NCBI GenBank assembly: GCA_902531885.1
Contig: CACAFZ010000009.1
Span: forward strand, 1-33,663
Reading direction: 5' to 3'
Length of the DNA: 33,663 nucleotides
DNA from: an uncultured Pelagibacteraceae bacterium
GTDB taxonomy: Bacteria; Pseudomonadota; Alphaproteobacteria; Pelagibacterales; Pelagibacteraceae
The translations under genes were made by a program, and so were the position numbers. Of the stretch, positions 1 to 9,704 are shown one piece after another; within the stretch, counting starts at the first letter, position 1; each line of letters opens with the position of its first letter. The notes beneath the pieces were generated by a model. It saw nothing but the letters and a program-made list of their open reading frames with translations. It was not told where the DNA came from and did not search any database.

Positions 1-26
1 TATAATAATTAAATGAGAACATATTA

Positions 27-1142
27 ATGAATAAAAAATTTATTCCACTTTATAAACCTAGTTTATCCTTAAATGAAAAAAAAAATGTTATAAGCTGTAT
101 AGAGCAAGGCTGGATTTCATCAAAAGGCGTATATGTAAATAAATTTGAAAATGAATTTAAAAAAAAATTCAAATATAAATATGCGACAGTAACTTCAAAT
201 GGAACTACTGCTCTTCACTTAGCTTTAATGAGTCTAGGTATTAAAAAAGGTGATGAAGTTATAGTTCCCAATATTACATTTGTTGCTACAGCAAATGCTG
301 TTACATATGTAGGCGCAAAACCTATTTTCGTTGATATAGATTCTAAAACTTGGCTTATGGACTATGATAAAATATTAAGAAAAATTTCAAAAAAAACAAA
401 AGCTATAATTCTGGTTCACCTATACGGTTTCACTTACAATTTTGACGAAATTTTAAAAATTAAAAAAAAATATAAAATTAATATTATTGAAGATTGTGCA
501 GAGTCTATTGGCTCTAAATATAAAAAACAATATTGTGGGTCATTTGGAGATGTCTCTACTTTCAGCTTTTATGGCAACAAAACAATAACAACAGGAGAAG
601 GTGGAATGGTTGTTTGTAAAAAAAATTCAATTTACAATAAAATAGTAAAACTTAAGTCACAAGGTTTAAATATAAAAAAAATAAATAATTTTTATAATCA
701 TGAGATTATTGGATATAATTATAGAATGACAAATATTTGCGCTTCAATTGGATTATCTCAATTAAAAAAATTGGATTATTTTATTAAAAAAAAAAGAAAA
801 ATTTTTTCACTATACCAAAAATTTTTAAATAATAATTACGTAAAATTTCAAGAAAAAATTAATGCAACTGAGAGCACTTATTGGCTAGTAACCATCTTGT
901 TAAAAAATGCTAAGTTAAAAAATAGTCTGCAAAAACATTTATTAAATAACTCTATCGAGACCAGGCCAATATTTACACCTATGAGCAAATTAAAAATGTA
1001 TAAACAATCTAACAAAGAATTCAAAAATTCAAATAAAATTTATTATTCCGGCATCTCTTTGCCCTCGTTTCCAGACTTAAGTAATAATGAGATAAAAAAA
1101 ATATGTAAAATAATAAATATTTATTTATTAAAAAAATTATAA
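27..1142 (+). CDS. DegT/DnrJ/EryC1/StrS family PLP aminotransferase, GDP-perosamine synthase-like
   Basis: ORF 371 aa; motifs WISSKG, SNGTTALHLAL, GDEVIVPNITFVATANAV, EDCAESIG, FYGNKTITTGEGGM, IGYNYRMTN resemble Per/RfbE-type sugar aminotransferases. Confidence 0.88.
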   Translation: MNKKFIPLYKPSLSLNEKKNVISCIEQGWISSKGVYVNKFENEFKKKFKYKYATVTSNGTTALHLALMSLGIKKGDEVIVPNITFVATANAVTYVGAKPIFVDIDSKTWLMDYDKILRKISKKTKAIILVHLYGFTYNFDEILKIKKKYKINIIEDCAESIGSKYKKQYCGSFGDVSTFSFYGNKTITTGEGGMVVCKKNSIYNKIVKLKSQGLNIKKINNFYNHEIIGYNYRMTNICASIGLSQLKKLDYFIKKKRKIFSLYQKFLNNNYVKFQEKINATESTYWLVTILLKNAKLKNSLQKHLLNNSIETRPIFTPMSKLKMYKQSNKEFKNSNKIYYSGISLPSFPDLSNNEIKKICKIINIYLLKKL

Positions 1143-1160
1143 AGGTAAGATTAATTTAAT

Positions 1161-1670
1161 ATGAATGATAAATTTATAAATAAAAATTTACTAAAAAAAT
1201 ATGGTTTCAAAAAATTAGGCTCAAATATAAAAATATCTCAAAATGCTACAATTATAGGTGAAAAAAATATCGAAATTGGAAACAACGTTAGAATTGATGA
1301 TTACACCATTATTTCTGCTAAGGAAGGACGATTAAAAATTGGTTCCAATGTTCATATTGGTGGACAATGTTATTTAGGTTGTGCCGGAGGAATTAACATT
1401 AATAATAATATTAATATTTCGCAGGGTGTAAAAATATATTCAAAAATTGATGACTATTTAAATTTTACAAAGTTTAACAAAACCATCAAAGGTCATGTAA
1501 AAGTTATGAGTAATGTTATAATTGGATCTGGATCAATTATTTTAGGCAAGTGCACAATAAATCAAGGCACAACCATTGGTGCTTTATCATTTGTAAAAAA
1601 AGACTTAAGGTCATGGTCAGTTTATGCAGGAAATCCACTAAAATTTATTAAAAAAAGAAATAAAAAATAA
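1161..1670 (+). CDS. Left-handed beta-helix hexapeptide-repeat acyltransferase (sugar O-/N-acyltransferase)
   Basis: ORF 169 aa; hexapeptide repeats (IGNNVRIDDYTII, IGSNVHIGG, VIIGSGSIILGKCTINQGTTIGALSFV) and C-terminal VYAGNPLKFIKKR. Confidence 0.87.
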   Translation: MNDKFINKNLLKKYGFKKLGSNIKISQNATIIGEKNIEIGNNVRIDDYTIISAKEGRLKIGSNVHIGGQCYLGCAGGININNNINISQGVKIYSKIDDYLNFTKFNKTIKGHVKVMSNVIIGSGSIILGKCTINQGTTIGALSFVKKDLRSWSVYAGNPLKFIKKRNKK

Positions 1671-1675
1671 TTTTA

Positions 1676-2851
1676 ATGAAAAAAATGGTGATAATTACAT
1701 CAGGGATGTATCCTTCCCAAGGTATTTTAAACTTAATTAAATATATTTCATATTGTCTTGTAGATAATAAAAGTTTTAATAAAAAATATAATTTAAAAAT
1801 TTTAATTTTTAATGAAAACCTATATTTAAAAACTAAAAAAATTATTTACAACTCATTTATATTTTTCAAAAACTTTTTTTCTAAGAATAAAAATAGAATT
1901 CATAGCTTCACAACGTCTTCAAAATATTTTTTTAAAGAAAATAAAAAAATACAAAAATATATTACTTATTTTTCAAAAATAGAGGATCATGAAAAATATA
2001 AACCTTATTTAGTTTTTCCAATTCAAAGTAAATTAAAAAATAAGCAATATAAATCATTTAGTTATATTTATGATCTACAACATTTAGATTTACCAAAATA
2101 TTTTAAAAAAAAAGAAATTACTATGAGAAATGAAAATTTCAAAAAAATTATTAGAGAAAACGATGCTATTTTAGTGAATTCTAATTTCGTTAAAAAAGGA
2201 TTATTGAGAAATTATGAAGTTAAAAATAAAAAAATTTTTACTATTCCTTTTTTACCTTATAAATATGATTCCAAAAGTAATCCAAGTATTAATTTAAAAG
2301 AAAAATTTAAAATAAGTAAAAATTTTTTTATTATATGCAACCATTTTTGGAAGCATAAGAATCATGATTTGGCATTTAGCGCCTTTTCAAGATTTTTAAA
2401 TGATAATGATAATTATATACTTGTTTGCACTGGTTTAACTAATGACAGCAGGTTTCCAAATTATTTTAACGAATTAAAAAAAAAATATGGAAAGTTAATT
2501 GAAAATGAAAAAATAAAAATCTTGAACTTAATTCCTAGAGAAGAACAAATATATTTAATGCAAAAAAGTACTGCAGTTATACAGCCATCTTTATACGAAG
2601 GAGGTCCGGGCGGTTTTTCTGCTTATGAAGCAGTTTCTTATTCAAAAAAATTGTTACTATCAGATATAAAAATAAATAAAGAAATAAATTATAAAAATGT
2701 ATTATTTTTTAGTTCCAAATCTTCAAGAGATTTATACATGAAATTGAAAAAAATAACTAAAACAAAAAATACTCTAAAAGTAAAAAATAATTCAAATATT
2801 AACAAGACAAAATTAGGTAACTATTTTTTTAATTTGATCGATAAAAATTAA
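1676..2851 (+). CDS. Glycosyltransferase family 1/4-like
   Basis: ORF 391 aa; C-terminal GT-B motif STAVIQPSLYEGGPGGFSAYEAVSYSKKLLLSDI. Confidence 0.8.
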   Translation: MKKMVIITSGMYPSQGILNLIKYISYCLVDNKSFNKKYNLKILIFNENLYLKTKKIIYNSFIFFKNFFSKNKNRIHSFTTSSKYFFKENKKIQKYITYFSKIEDHEKYKPYLVFPIQSKLKNKQYKSFSYIYDLQHLDLPKYFKKKEITMRNENFKKIIRENDAILVNSNFVKKGLLRNYEVKNKKIFTIPFLPYKYDSKSNPSINLKEKFKISKNFFIICNHFWKHKNHDLAFSAFSRFLNDNDNYILVCTGLTNDSRFPNYFNELKKKYGKLIENEKIKILNLIPREEQIYLMQKSTAVIQPSLYEGGPGGFSAYEAVSYSKKLLLSDIKINKEINYKNVLFFSSKSSRDLYMKLKKITKTKNTLKVKNNSNINKTKLGNYFFNLIDKN

Positions 2852-2870
2852 AATAAATTATTTTTGACTA

Positions 2871-3827
2871 TTAGTGTTTGTATATTTTGTTAATTTTATA
2901 CCAAAAAAATATTTTTTTATAAACAGAATAAAAGCTTGTAAATTTTTTAAAATTTAATTCCTTTTTTATTTTTTTATTTTCTCCATGAGTTTTTAATATA
3001 TCTGCATTGTGTCTTTTAGATAATTTTACATTTATTTGCTTATTATCATTAAAAATGTTCAATATTTCCAATATATTAATAGGCTTGTTTGAACATATGT
3101 TAAAAATTTTATGATTTTTAAATTTTTTAAGTATAATTTTATTTATAATCTTCATTACATCACCTATGTAAGTAAAATCTCTTTCATGATTTCCATAATT
3201 ATTTAAATATAATTTTTTTTTAGTAAAATATGACTTAAATATTTTAAATAATAACATATCTGGCCTTCCCCATTCTCCATAAATTGTAAAAAAACGAAGT
3301 CCAACAAAATTTATCTTTGTTATTTTTTGATATGTATTAGCAATTTTTTCATTAAGTTTTTTTGATACACCATAAATATTAATGGGCTTTGTAATTTCTT
3401 TTTCACTTAATGGAAAATTTTTATTTTCACCATAAACAGAGCTTGATGAGGCATAAATAATTCTATTTATATTTAATTTTTTTGCACAAAATATTATATT
3501 TAAAAAACCACTTATATTGCTATCGATATATTTTGATGGGTTTATAAAAGAATATCTGACTCCAGCTTGAGCAGCCAAATGTATAATTAGCTTTATATTT
3601 TTAGTTTTAATATAATTGTAACATTTTTCCTCATCAGTGATATCTACCTTTTTAAAAAAAAAATTTTTGTATTTTTTTAACTCTTTAAGTCTTAATCTTT
3701 TGATCTTTTGAGAGTAATAACTGTCAATATTATCTAATCCAAAAATTCTGTTATTTTTATTTTTTGAGAGATGCATAGCAATGCTCGAACCAATAAATCC
3801 TGCAGCTCCAGTAATTAATATATTCAT
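2871..3827 (-). CDS. NAD-dependent epimerase/dehydratase, UDP-glucuronate 4-epimerase-like
   Basis: ORF 318 aa; GAAGFIGS, LAAQAGVRYS, YGVSK (YxxxK), FFTIYGEWGRPDM signatures. Confidence 0.85.
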   Translation of the reverse strand: MNILITGAAGFIGSSIAMHLSKNKNNRIFGLDNIDSYYSQKIKRLRLKELKKYKNFFFKKVDITDEEKCYNYIKTKNIKLIIHLAAQAGVRYSFINPSKYIDSNISGFLNIIFCAKKLNINRIIYASSSSVYGENKNFPLSEKEITKPINIYGVSKKLNEKIANTYQKITKINFVGLRFFTIYGEWGRPDMLLFKIFKSYFTKKKLYLNNYGNHERDFTYIGDVMKIINKIILKKFKNHKIFNICSNKPINILEILNIFNDNKQINVKLSKRHNADILKTHGENKKIKKELNFKKFTSFYSVYKKIFFWYKINKIYKH

Positions 3828-4645
3828 TATAATTTCTTGAAATTTTTAATATATTTATAAATAAATATAAGAAGTACCATTAATTTATTTTGTTTATTAT
3901 CTAAACGAATTTGTATTTCTTCAAAAAAATGGTCTATAAATTTTATTTTACTTGAAAAACCTCCTCTTCTAAAAATCCCAAATAATTCATTTTTTTTTGT
4001 TCCAATACCTTGAAGTTTTTCTTTAACAATCATTCTATAAAAATAATCATAATCAGCTGAATATTTATACTTTAAATTGTAAAGACCAACTTTTTTTGCA
4101 GAACTAGTTTTTATAAAAAAACCAGTTGAGTGGCTTGAATAAAATCCCCAACTCCAATGAATTTTGTACGGTTTATAACCATATAAAATCCCCCAATGTT
4201 TTTTAACTGAACCGAAAATAAAATCTTTCTCAGGATATTTAGTTATATAATTATTTAATATTTTAAATGCATCTAAAGTAAAAGTATCATCAGAATTTAA
4301 AAAACAAATATATTCTCCTTTAGCAAGTTGCATACCAAGATTGAATGCATCGTAAATACCTTTATCTTTAACTTGGCACCAATAGTCAATTTTTGACTCG
4401 AATTTTTTTATTATATCTAGAGTTTTGTCTGTTGATCCACCATCAACAATAATATGTTCAAAATTTTTATCTTTCTGAGCATGTAAACTTTCTATGGATT
4501 CTTCTAAGAATTTTTCTCCATTTAACACAACCGTAATAACTGAAATCATCGGGTAAGTACTATCTTTATTTATCGAAATATTTTCTTTTCTTAATCCACC
4601 ATCTTTGATTACATTTTCAGGAAATAAGATGTTTTTAAAGGTCAT
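3827..4645 (-). CDS. Glycosyltransferase family 2
   Basis: ORF 272 aa; ISVITVVLNGEKFLEESIESLHAQ, IIVDGGSTDKTLDI, FLNSDDTF. Confidence 0.88.
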   Translation of the reverse strand: MTFKNILFPENVIKDGGLRKENISINKDSTYPMISVITVVLNGEKFLEESIESLHAQKDKNFEHIIVDGGSTDKTLDIIKKFESKIDYWCQVKDKGIYDAFNLGMQLAKGEYICFLNSDDTFTLDAFKILNNYITKYPEKDFIFGSVKKHWGILYGYKPYKIHWSWGFYSSHSTGFFIKTSSAKKVGLYNLKYKYSADYDYFYRMIVKEKLQGIGTKKNELFGIFRRGGFSSKIKFIDHFFEEIQIRLDNKQNKLMVLLIFIYKYIKNFKKL

Positions 4646-4651
4646 GATTAT

Positions 4652-5593
4652 TTAAATGAAATTAATGAGTTTATTAAATTTGATTTTTGGGTAAATTTTT
4701 AAATCTCTTTTTAATTTTTCTATATTTGCATAATTTTCTTTAATTTCATTTCTTCTATAAAACTTTTTATCGATTTTAGTATATTTTTTATAATCCATTC
4801 TATGTTTTCTAAAAAACAATTTAATAATGTTTTTAAGTTCAGTTGTTTTTCCTGTTGCTATTATATAATCATCCACATATTTAGATTGCATTATTTTTGC
4901 TGAAATATTCATATATTCAACAGACCAACCCCAATCTCTTTTTACACCAGTATCACCAAGAGCTAATTTTTTTTTAAAATTTTGTTTTTTTAAATAATTT
5001 GAAACCTTTTTAAACACAAATTCATTAGATCTTATATTTGACTCGTGATTAAAAAAAATTATGGAAAAAACTGGCAAGTTAAACATTTCTCTATAAGATT
5101 TGACAACTTCAAAGCCAATTAATTTAGATAAACCATATGGACTGAGAGGGTTTTTTTCACTTTTTTCGTTTAGCTTTTTATTTGTGTGATAGCCAAATAT
5201 TTCACTTGAACTTGCAAATAAAAGTTTTGATTTAAAGGATTTTTGCTTTCTAATATATTCAAGAATTATTTTTAAAGGTTTTATATGGCTTTCAAAAGTA
5301 TTTTTTTCTAATTTATTAAAAGACTTAAAAACATTATTTTGTGCACCAAAAAAAAATATATAATCATAATTTTTTTTTAAAATAGCTATTAAATTAGATA
5401 AATTTTTTTTCAATTTAAATACTTTTATTTTTTTTAAAATATTTTTAGATTTTAGATTAATTGACCAATTTTGTTTTTTTCTTGATATGCCATGTACTTT
5501 TATATTTTGCTTAAGCAAAAATTCAGAAATATGTGTACCATCTTGACCAGATATTCCTAATATCAAAGCTTTTTTTATTTTTTTTTTAATCAT
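4652..5593 (-). CDS. SDR-family GDP-mannose 4,6-dehydratase-like paralog (divergent)
   Basis: ORF 313 aa; GISGQDGTHISEFLL, SSSEIFG, PYGLSK, FNHES, RDWGWSVEYM, IATGKTTE parallel Gmd motifs but overall divergent. Confidence 0.75.
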   Translation of the reverse strand: MIKKKIKKALILGISGQDGTHISEFLLKQNIKVHGISRKKQNWSINLKSKNILKKIKVFKLKKNLSNLIAILKKNYDYIFFFGAQNNVFKSFNKLEKNTFESHIKPLKIILEYIRKQKSFKSKLLFASSSEIFGYHTNKKLNEKSEKNPLSPYGLSKLIGFEVVKSYREMFNLPVFSIIFFNHESNIRSNEFVFKKVSNYLKKQNFKKKLALGDTGVKRDWGWSVEYMNISAKIMQSKYVDDYIIATGKTTELKNIIKLFFRKHRMDYKKYTKIDKKFYRRNEIKENYANIEKLKRDLKIYPKIKFNKLINFI

Positions 5594-5613
5594 AAAAATT
5601 ATTAAACAAAATG

Positions 5614-6708
5614 TTATAGATATTTTTTAATTAAATTTAAATATTTTATATTATTTCTTTTATGTGAAAAAATACTTAAACTTTTATGTCCTTCAATAAT
5701 TTTTTTTTTATAATAATTGTTTTTTTTATATTTAATTATAGCTTTAGCAATTGATTTAAAGTCCCCAATTTTTACTAGTTGGCCATATTTACCATTACTT
5801 AAAATTTCAGAGGGACCAGTTGGACAATCAGTAGAAATGATATATTTCTTTAAATAAAGTGCCTCAACTAATACATTTGGTGATCCTTCAAAAATCGACG
5901 AAAGTAAAAATATATCTGCTTGCTTTATATATGGAAAGGGATTTGTTTTATATCCTAGTAATTTAACTTTATTGTTTAAATTATTTTGATCTATAAATTT
6001 TTCTAATTTTTTTTCCTCTTCTCCTTTACCTAAAATTACAAGTTCAATATTTTTATTTTTTAAAATTTTTACCGCTTTTAAAATCGTTAAAAAATCTTTT
6101 TGCGTTGTTAATCTACCCATAGAAATCAATTTTATTGATTTTTTATTATATATTTTTTTTACTTTAAATTTAGATTTTATAGTGATTTTTTTAAATTCAA
6201 ATGGATTTAGAATGCATTTACAATTAATATTATATCTCTCATCCATTTCTTTTTTAAATTTAAAGCTATTAACAATAATTTCATCGGTTATTTTGAAATA
6301 GTGTGAAAAAATCATTTGCTTGAAAGCATTTTTTGACCAACCCGTCGAGGATGAGTTAGATCTTGAAATAACTGATATGCCAAAAAATTTTGATATAATT
6401 ATCACGAATATATTGGCTTGAAATGATAATACAGTATAATTCCTACTGAAAAGTAATATTTTTGCTAAAACAATTAAGCAAAATATATATTTTAAATATC
6501 TTCCTTTAATAAAAGAAAAATTAAAAAATGGGTTAATTATATTTATATTTTTTCTTATTTTTTTTTTTGAATTATTATCAAAAGTAATTAGTATTATATT
6601 TTTTAACTTTAAGCTGAGGTAGTTAAGTATTAAAAATAAATTTTTTTCTACACCACCATCTTCTATAGAAGGTATAAATACTATCAACTTTTTGCTAGCA
6701 TTTTTCAT
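5614..6708 (-). CDS. Glycosyltransferase family 4
   Basis: ORF 364 aa; SMGRLTTQKDFLTILKA, LGKGEEEKKLEKF, LLSSIFEGSPNVLVEALYLKKYIISTDCPTGPSEIL. Confidence 0.88.
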   Translation of the reverse strand: MKNASKKLIVFIPSIEDGGVEKNLFLILNYLSLKLKNIILITFDNNSKKKIRKNINIINPFFNFSFIKGRYLKYIFCLIVLAKILLFSRNYTVLSFQANIFVIIISKFFGISVISRSNSSSTGWSKNAFKQMIFSHYFKITDEIIVNSFKFKKEMDERYNINCKCILNPFEFKKITIKSKFKVKKIYNKKSIKLISMGRLTTQKDFLTILKAVKILKNKNIELVILGKGEEEKKLEKFIDQNNLNNKVKLLGYKTNPFPYIKQADIFLLSSIFEGSPNVLVEALYLKKYIISTDCPTGPSEILSNGKYGQLVKIGDFKSIAKAIIKYKKNNYYKKKIIEGHKSLSIFSHKRNNIKYLNLIKKYL

Positions 6709-6869
6709 ATTTTTTAACTGTAATCAAAAAATTGTCTAATTTATCAGTATAGTTTTTCATAGTTTTTAATTTAAAAAAATATTAATTAGTAATATAAAAC
6801 AGTGAAATACATAATACTATTGCTTTAAAATTACAAACAAGAAAAAAAAATTATAACAAATTTATAGAT

Positions 6870-8030
6870 TTGATTCCAAAAAAAAGAATTTTTTACTGGT
6901 CACCACACCTAACACATATTGCTACATCAAGAGCGGTAATTAATTCAGCATATAGTTTTAAAAAATATAGCAAGGAATACGAATGCTCTATAATAAATTT
7001 TTTTGGTGAATTTAATAAACACCATGAAGAATTAAATACAAAAGGCATCAAAACTCTCAACTTTTTTAACTCTAATATAATTAAATATTTACCTATTTAT
7101 GGAAAAGTAAAAAGTAGATTGTCTTTCTTAATTTTTTTTATATTAGGATTTTTTCCTTTGCTGTCTCTAATAAAGAAAAAAAAACCTAACTTTGTTATTA
7201 TACATTTGATAACATCATTACCATTAATTCAATTAATCTTATTTAATTTTGAGACAAAATTTATTCTTAGAATTTCTGGATTGCCTAGGCTAGGATTAAT
7301 AAGAACATTTATTTGGAAAATAGCTTTTAAAAAAATTTACGCTGTTACTTGTCCAACAAAAAATACTTATAATTATATAAAAAGTTTAAATATTGTAGAA
7401 AAATATAAATTAAAAGTTTTGTACGATCCTATATTAGAAGTTAATAAAATTAATAAAGATAAAAAAAAAAAAATAGATAAAAAGGAAGATTTTTTTTTAG
7501 CAGTAGGCAGGCTTACAAAGCAGAAAAATTTTTTATTTTTATGTAAAGCTATTAATAAATTTATTAATTTATTTCCAGAAAATAAAAAAATCAAATTGTT
7601 TATAGCTGGAGAGGGTGAACAAAAATCTTCTATACAAAATTTTTTAACGAAAAATAATCTTGAAAATAATATTTATTTACTAGGTCACCAAAAAAATATA
7701 TTTCCATATTTTAAAAATGCAAAAGGTTTTATCCTTTCATCTTTATGGGAAGATCCTGGTTTTGTTCTCATAGAAGCTGGTATATGCAGAACTCCAATTT
7801 TTTCTAGCGACGCTCTACCAGGACCTAAAGAAATTATACAAAATAATTTCAATGGTATACTTTTTAAAAATAATAATTTAGATAGTTTTCTTGAAAAATT
7901 TCCAATATTTATCAATAGCTTAAATAATAATAATCTTAGAATTAATAACTTAAAATATATTAAAAAATTCACAATTTTTAATCACTATAATACTTTTTTA
8001 AAAATTTTAGACAGAAGATTGGAGACATAA
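6870..8030 (+). CDS. Glycosyltransferase family 4
   Basis: ORF 386 aa, TTG-type start; AVGRLTKQKNFLFL, AGEGEQKSSI, LSSLWEDPGFVLIEAG motifs. Confidence 0.85.
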   Translation: MIPKKRIFYWSPHLTHIATSRAVINSAYSFKKYSKEYECSIINFFGEFNKHHEELNTKGIKTLNFFNSNIIKYLPIYGKVKSRLSFLIFFILGFFPLLSLIKKKKPNFVIIHLITSLPLIQLILFNFETKFILRISGLPRLGLIRTFIWKIAFKKIYAVTCPTKNTYNYIKSLNIVEKYKLKVLYDPILEVNKINKDKKKKIDKKEDFFLAVGRLTKQKNFLFLCKAINKFINLFPENKKIKLFIAGEGEQKSSIQNFLTKNNLENNIYLLGHQKNIFPYFKNAKGFILSSLWEDPGFVLIEAGICRTPIFSSDALPGPKEIIQNNFNGILFKNNNLDSFLEKFPIFINSLNNNNLRINNLKYIKKFTIFNHYNTFLKILDRRLET

Positions 8031-8113
8031 TAATCTAAATATAATTAAAATAATAATAAATTAAGATTTTATTGAATTGAATTATATAAAGTATATTAAT
8101 TATAAACTAAACT

Positions 8114-8335
8114 ATGAAGATGCTCTATTTATTATTATTAATTTTTATTACTTTAATTTCATTTACTTCTAATAGTTTTGCTTATCTCGATCCTGGAACT
8201 GGAAGCATAATATTACAAGCAATTCTAGGATTTGTAGCTGCCAGTATTGCAACCATAACATTATATTGGAATAAACTTAAAAATTTTTTCAAAAAACTAT
8301 TAAGTAAAAAAGATAAAAAGCCAGATGATTTTTGA
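8114..8335 (+). CDS. Small secreted/membrane protein with YLDPGTGS motif
   Basis: ORF 73 aa; N-terminal signal peptide ending SFA|YLDPGTGS, one transmembrane helix, Lys-rich tail; overlaps the next CDS. Confidence 0.75.
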   Translation: MKMLYLLLLIFITLISFTSNSFAYLDPGTGSIILQAILGFVAASIATITLYWNKLKNFFKKLLSKKDKKPDDF

Positions 8336-9704
8336 TAAAGGTTCTTTTAGAGATCAAGCAGGAAAGGTTTTTTACTCTAACAATAAAGTATATAGAATTA
8401 TCAACAAGGAAGGATTGAATAGATTACACTATATTATTGAGAAGAATATAATTGAAAAATCTATTAATGATAATTATTTGATTCAGACTAAATTAGTTGA
8501 AAAAAAAAATTTTTCTGAAGAATTTTCAAAAGATGATTTGATTTACGAACATGAAAAAATTCCATATATTTCATATCCTTATGAATGGTCATTTTCTCAG
8601 TTAAAAGCTGCGGCATTACACCATTTAGATTTTCATTTATATTTACTTGATCTTGGTGCGACTTTAATAGATGCATCAGCTTATAATATCCAATTTATTG
8701 GTCACAAACCGATATTTATAGATTTACTTTCTTTAAAAAAATATGAAGACGGTGAATATTGGACTGGGCATAAACAGTTTTGTGAAAATTTTCTTAATCC
8801 TCTTATCTTGCAGTCAAAAAAAGGTATAAATTTTAATAATTGGTTTAAAGGAAATTTGGAAGGAATTAAAACACAAGATTTAAATAATATTTTAAATTTT
8901 ACAGATAAAATTTCTTATAATATTTTTTTTCAAGTTTATTTGCTTAGCAAATTTGAAGAAAAATCTAAAAATTCTGAAATTAAAATTGAATCTAAGTTAA
9001 AAAAAAAATTTCCTAAAAAAAGTTATTGTTCTCTTTTGAAACAGTTAAAAAACTTTATTAAAGGACTAAAACCAAAAAAAAGTAAGACCCTTTGGGAGAA
9101 TTATTCAACAACCAATACTTATGATAAGATTGAGGAAAAAAATAAAATAGAATGTGTAAAAAAATTCATATCAAAAAATAGTTTTGATAGTCTATGTGAT
9201 TTAGGATGTAATAATGGTTTGTATTCAATATTATCATTACAAAATGGTTGTAAAAAAGTTATAGGATTTGATTATGATCTAAATGCAGTAGATCAAGCGT
9301 ATAATTTTTCTTGTAAAGATCAACTTAATTTTTTACCTATTTATTTTGACGCTTCCAACCCAAGCACAAGAATTGGATGGAATGAAGTTGAAAGAAAAAG
9401 TTTTAATGACAGAGCAAATTTTGATTGTGTTTTGGCTCTTGCTTTTAAACATCACTTAAGTTTAGCAAAAAACATCCCTTTAGATGAGGTAGTTATGTGG
9501 ATAATATCTTTGGCCCCAAAAGGACTAATTGAATTTGTTCCTAAAAGCGATGAAACGGTTAAAAAAATGTTGGAGATTAAAGGGGATATTTTTAAAAATT
9601 ATACCGAAGAAAATTTTGAAAAATATATAAAAGAAAATGGAAAAATAGTTTCAATAACAAATATAAGCAAATCTGGAAGAAAAATCTATGAGTTTGAAAG
9701 ATAA
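8325..9704 (+). CDS. Two-domain protein: N-terminal kinase-like domain plus C-terminal class I SAM methyltransferase
   Basis: ORF 459 aa; DASAYNIQFIGHKPIFIDLLS resembles a kinase catalytic loop plus DFG-like Asp; SLCDLGCNNGLYSIL...IGFDYDLNAV is SAM motif I/II. Confidence 0.75.
   Translation: MIFDKGSFRDQAGKVFYSNNKVYRIINKEGLNRLHYIIEKNIIEKSINDNYLIQTKLVEKKNFSEEFSKDDLIYEHEKIPYISYPYEWSFSQLKAAALHHLDFHLYLLDLGATLIDASAYNIQFIGHKPIFIDLLSLKKYEDGEYWTGHKQFCENFLNPLILQSKKGINFNNWFKGNLEGIKTQDLNNILNFTDKISYNIFFQVYLLSKFEEKSKNSEIKIESKLKKKFPKKSYCSLLKQLKNFIKGLKPKKSKTLWENYSTTNTYDKIEEKNKIECVKKFISKNSFDSLCDLGCNNGLYSILSLQNGCKKVIGFDYDLNAVDQAYNFSCKDQLNFLPIYFDASNPSTRIGWNEVERKSFNDRANFDCVLALAFKHHLSLAKNIPLDEVVMWIISLAPKGLIEFVPKSDETVKKMLEIKGDIFKNYTEENFEKYIKENGKIVSITNISKSGRKIYEFER

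Noticed and set aside
7373-7972. Minus-strand ORFs 7373-7594 and 7685-7972
   Set aside because: Antisense shadows of a well-supported GT4 CDS; low-complexity K/F/L/I composition from AT-rich codons and no recognisable family motif.
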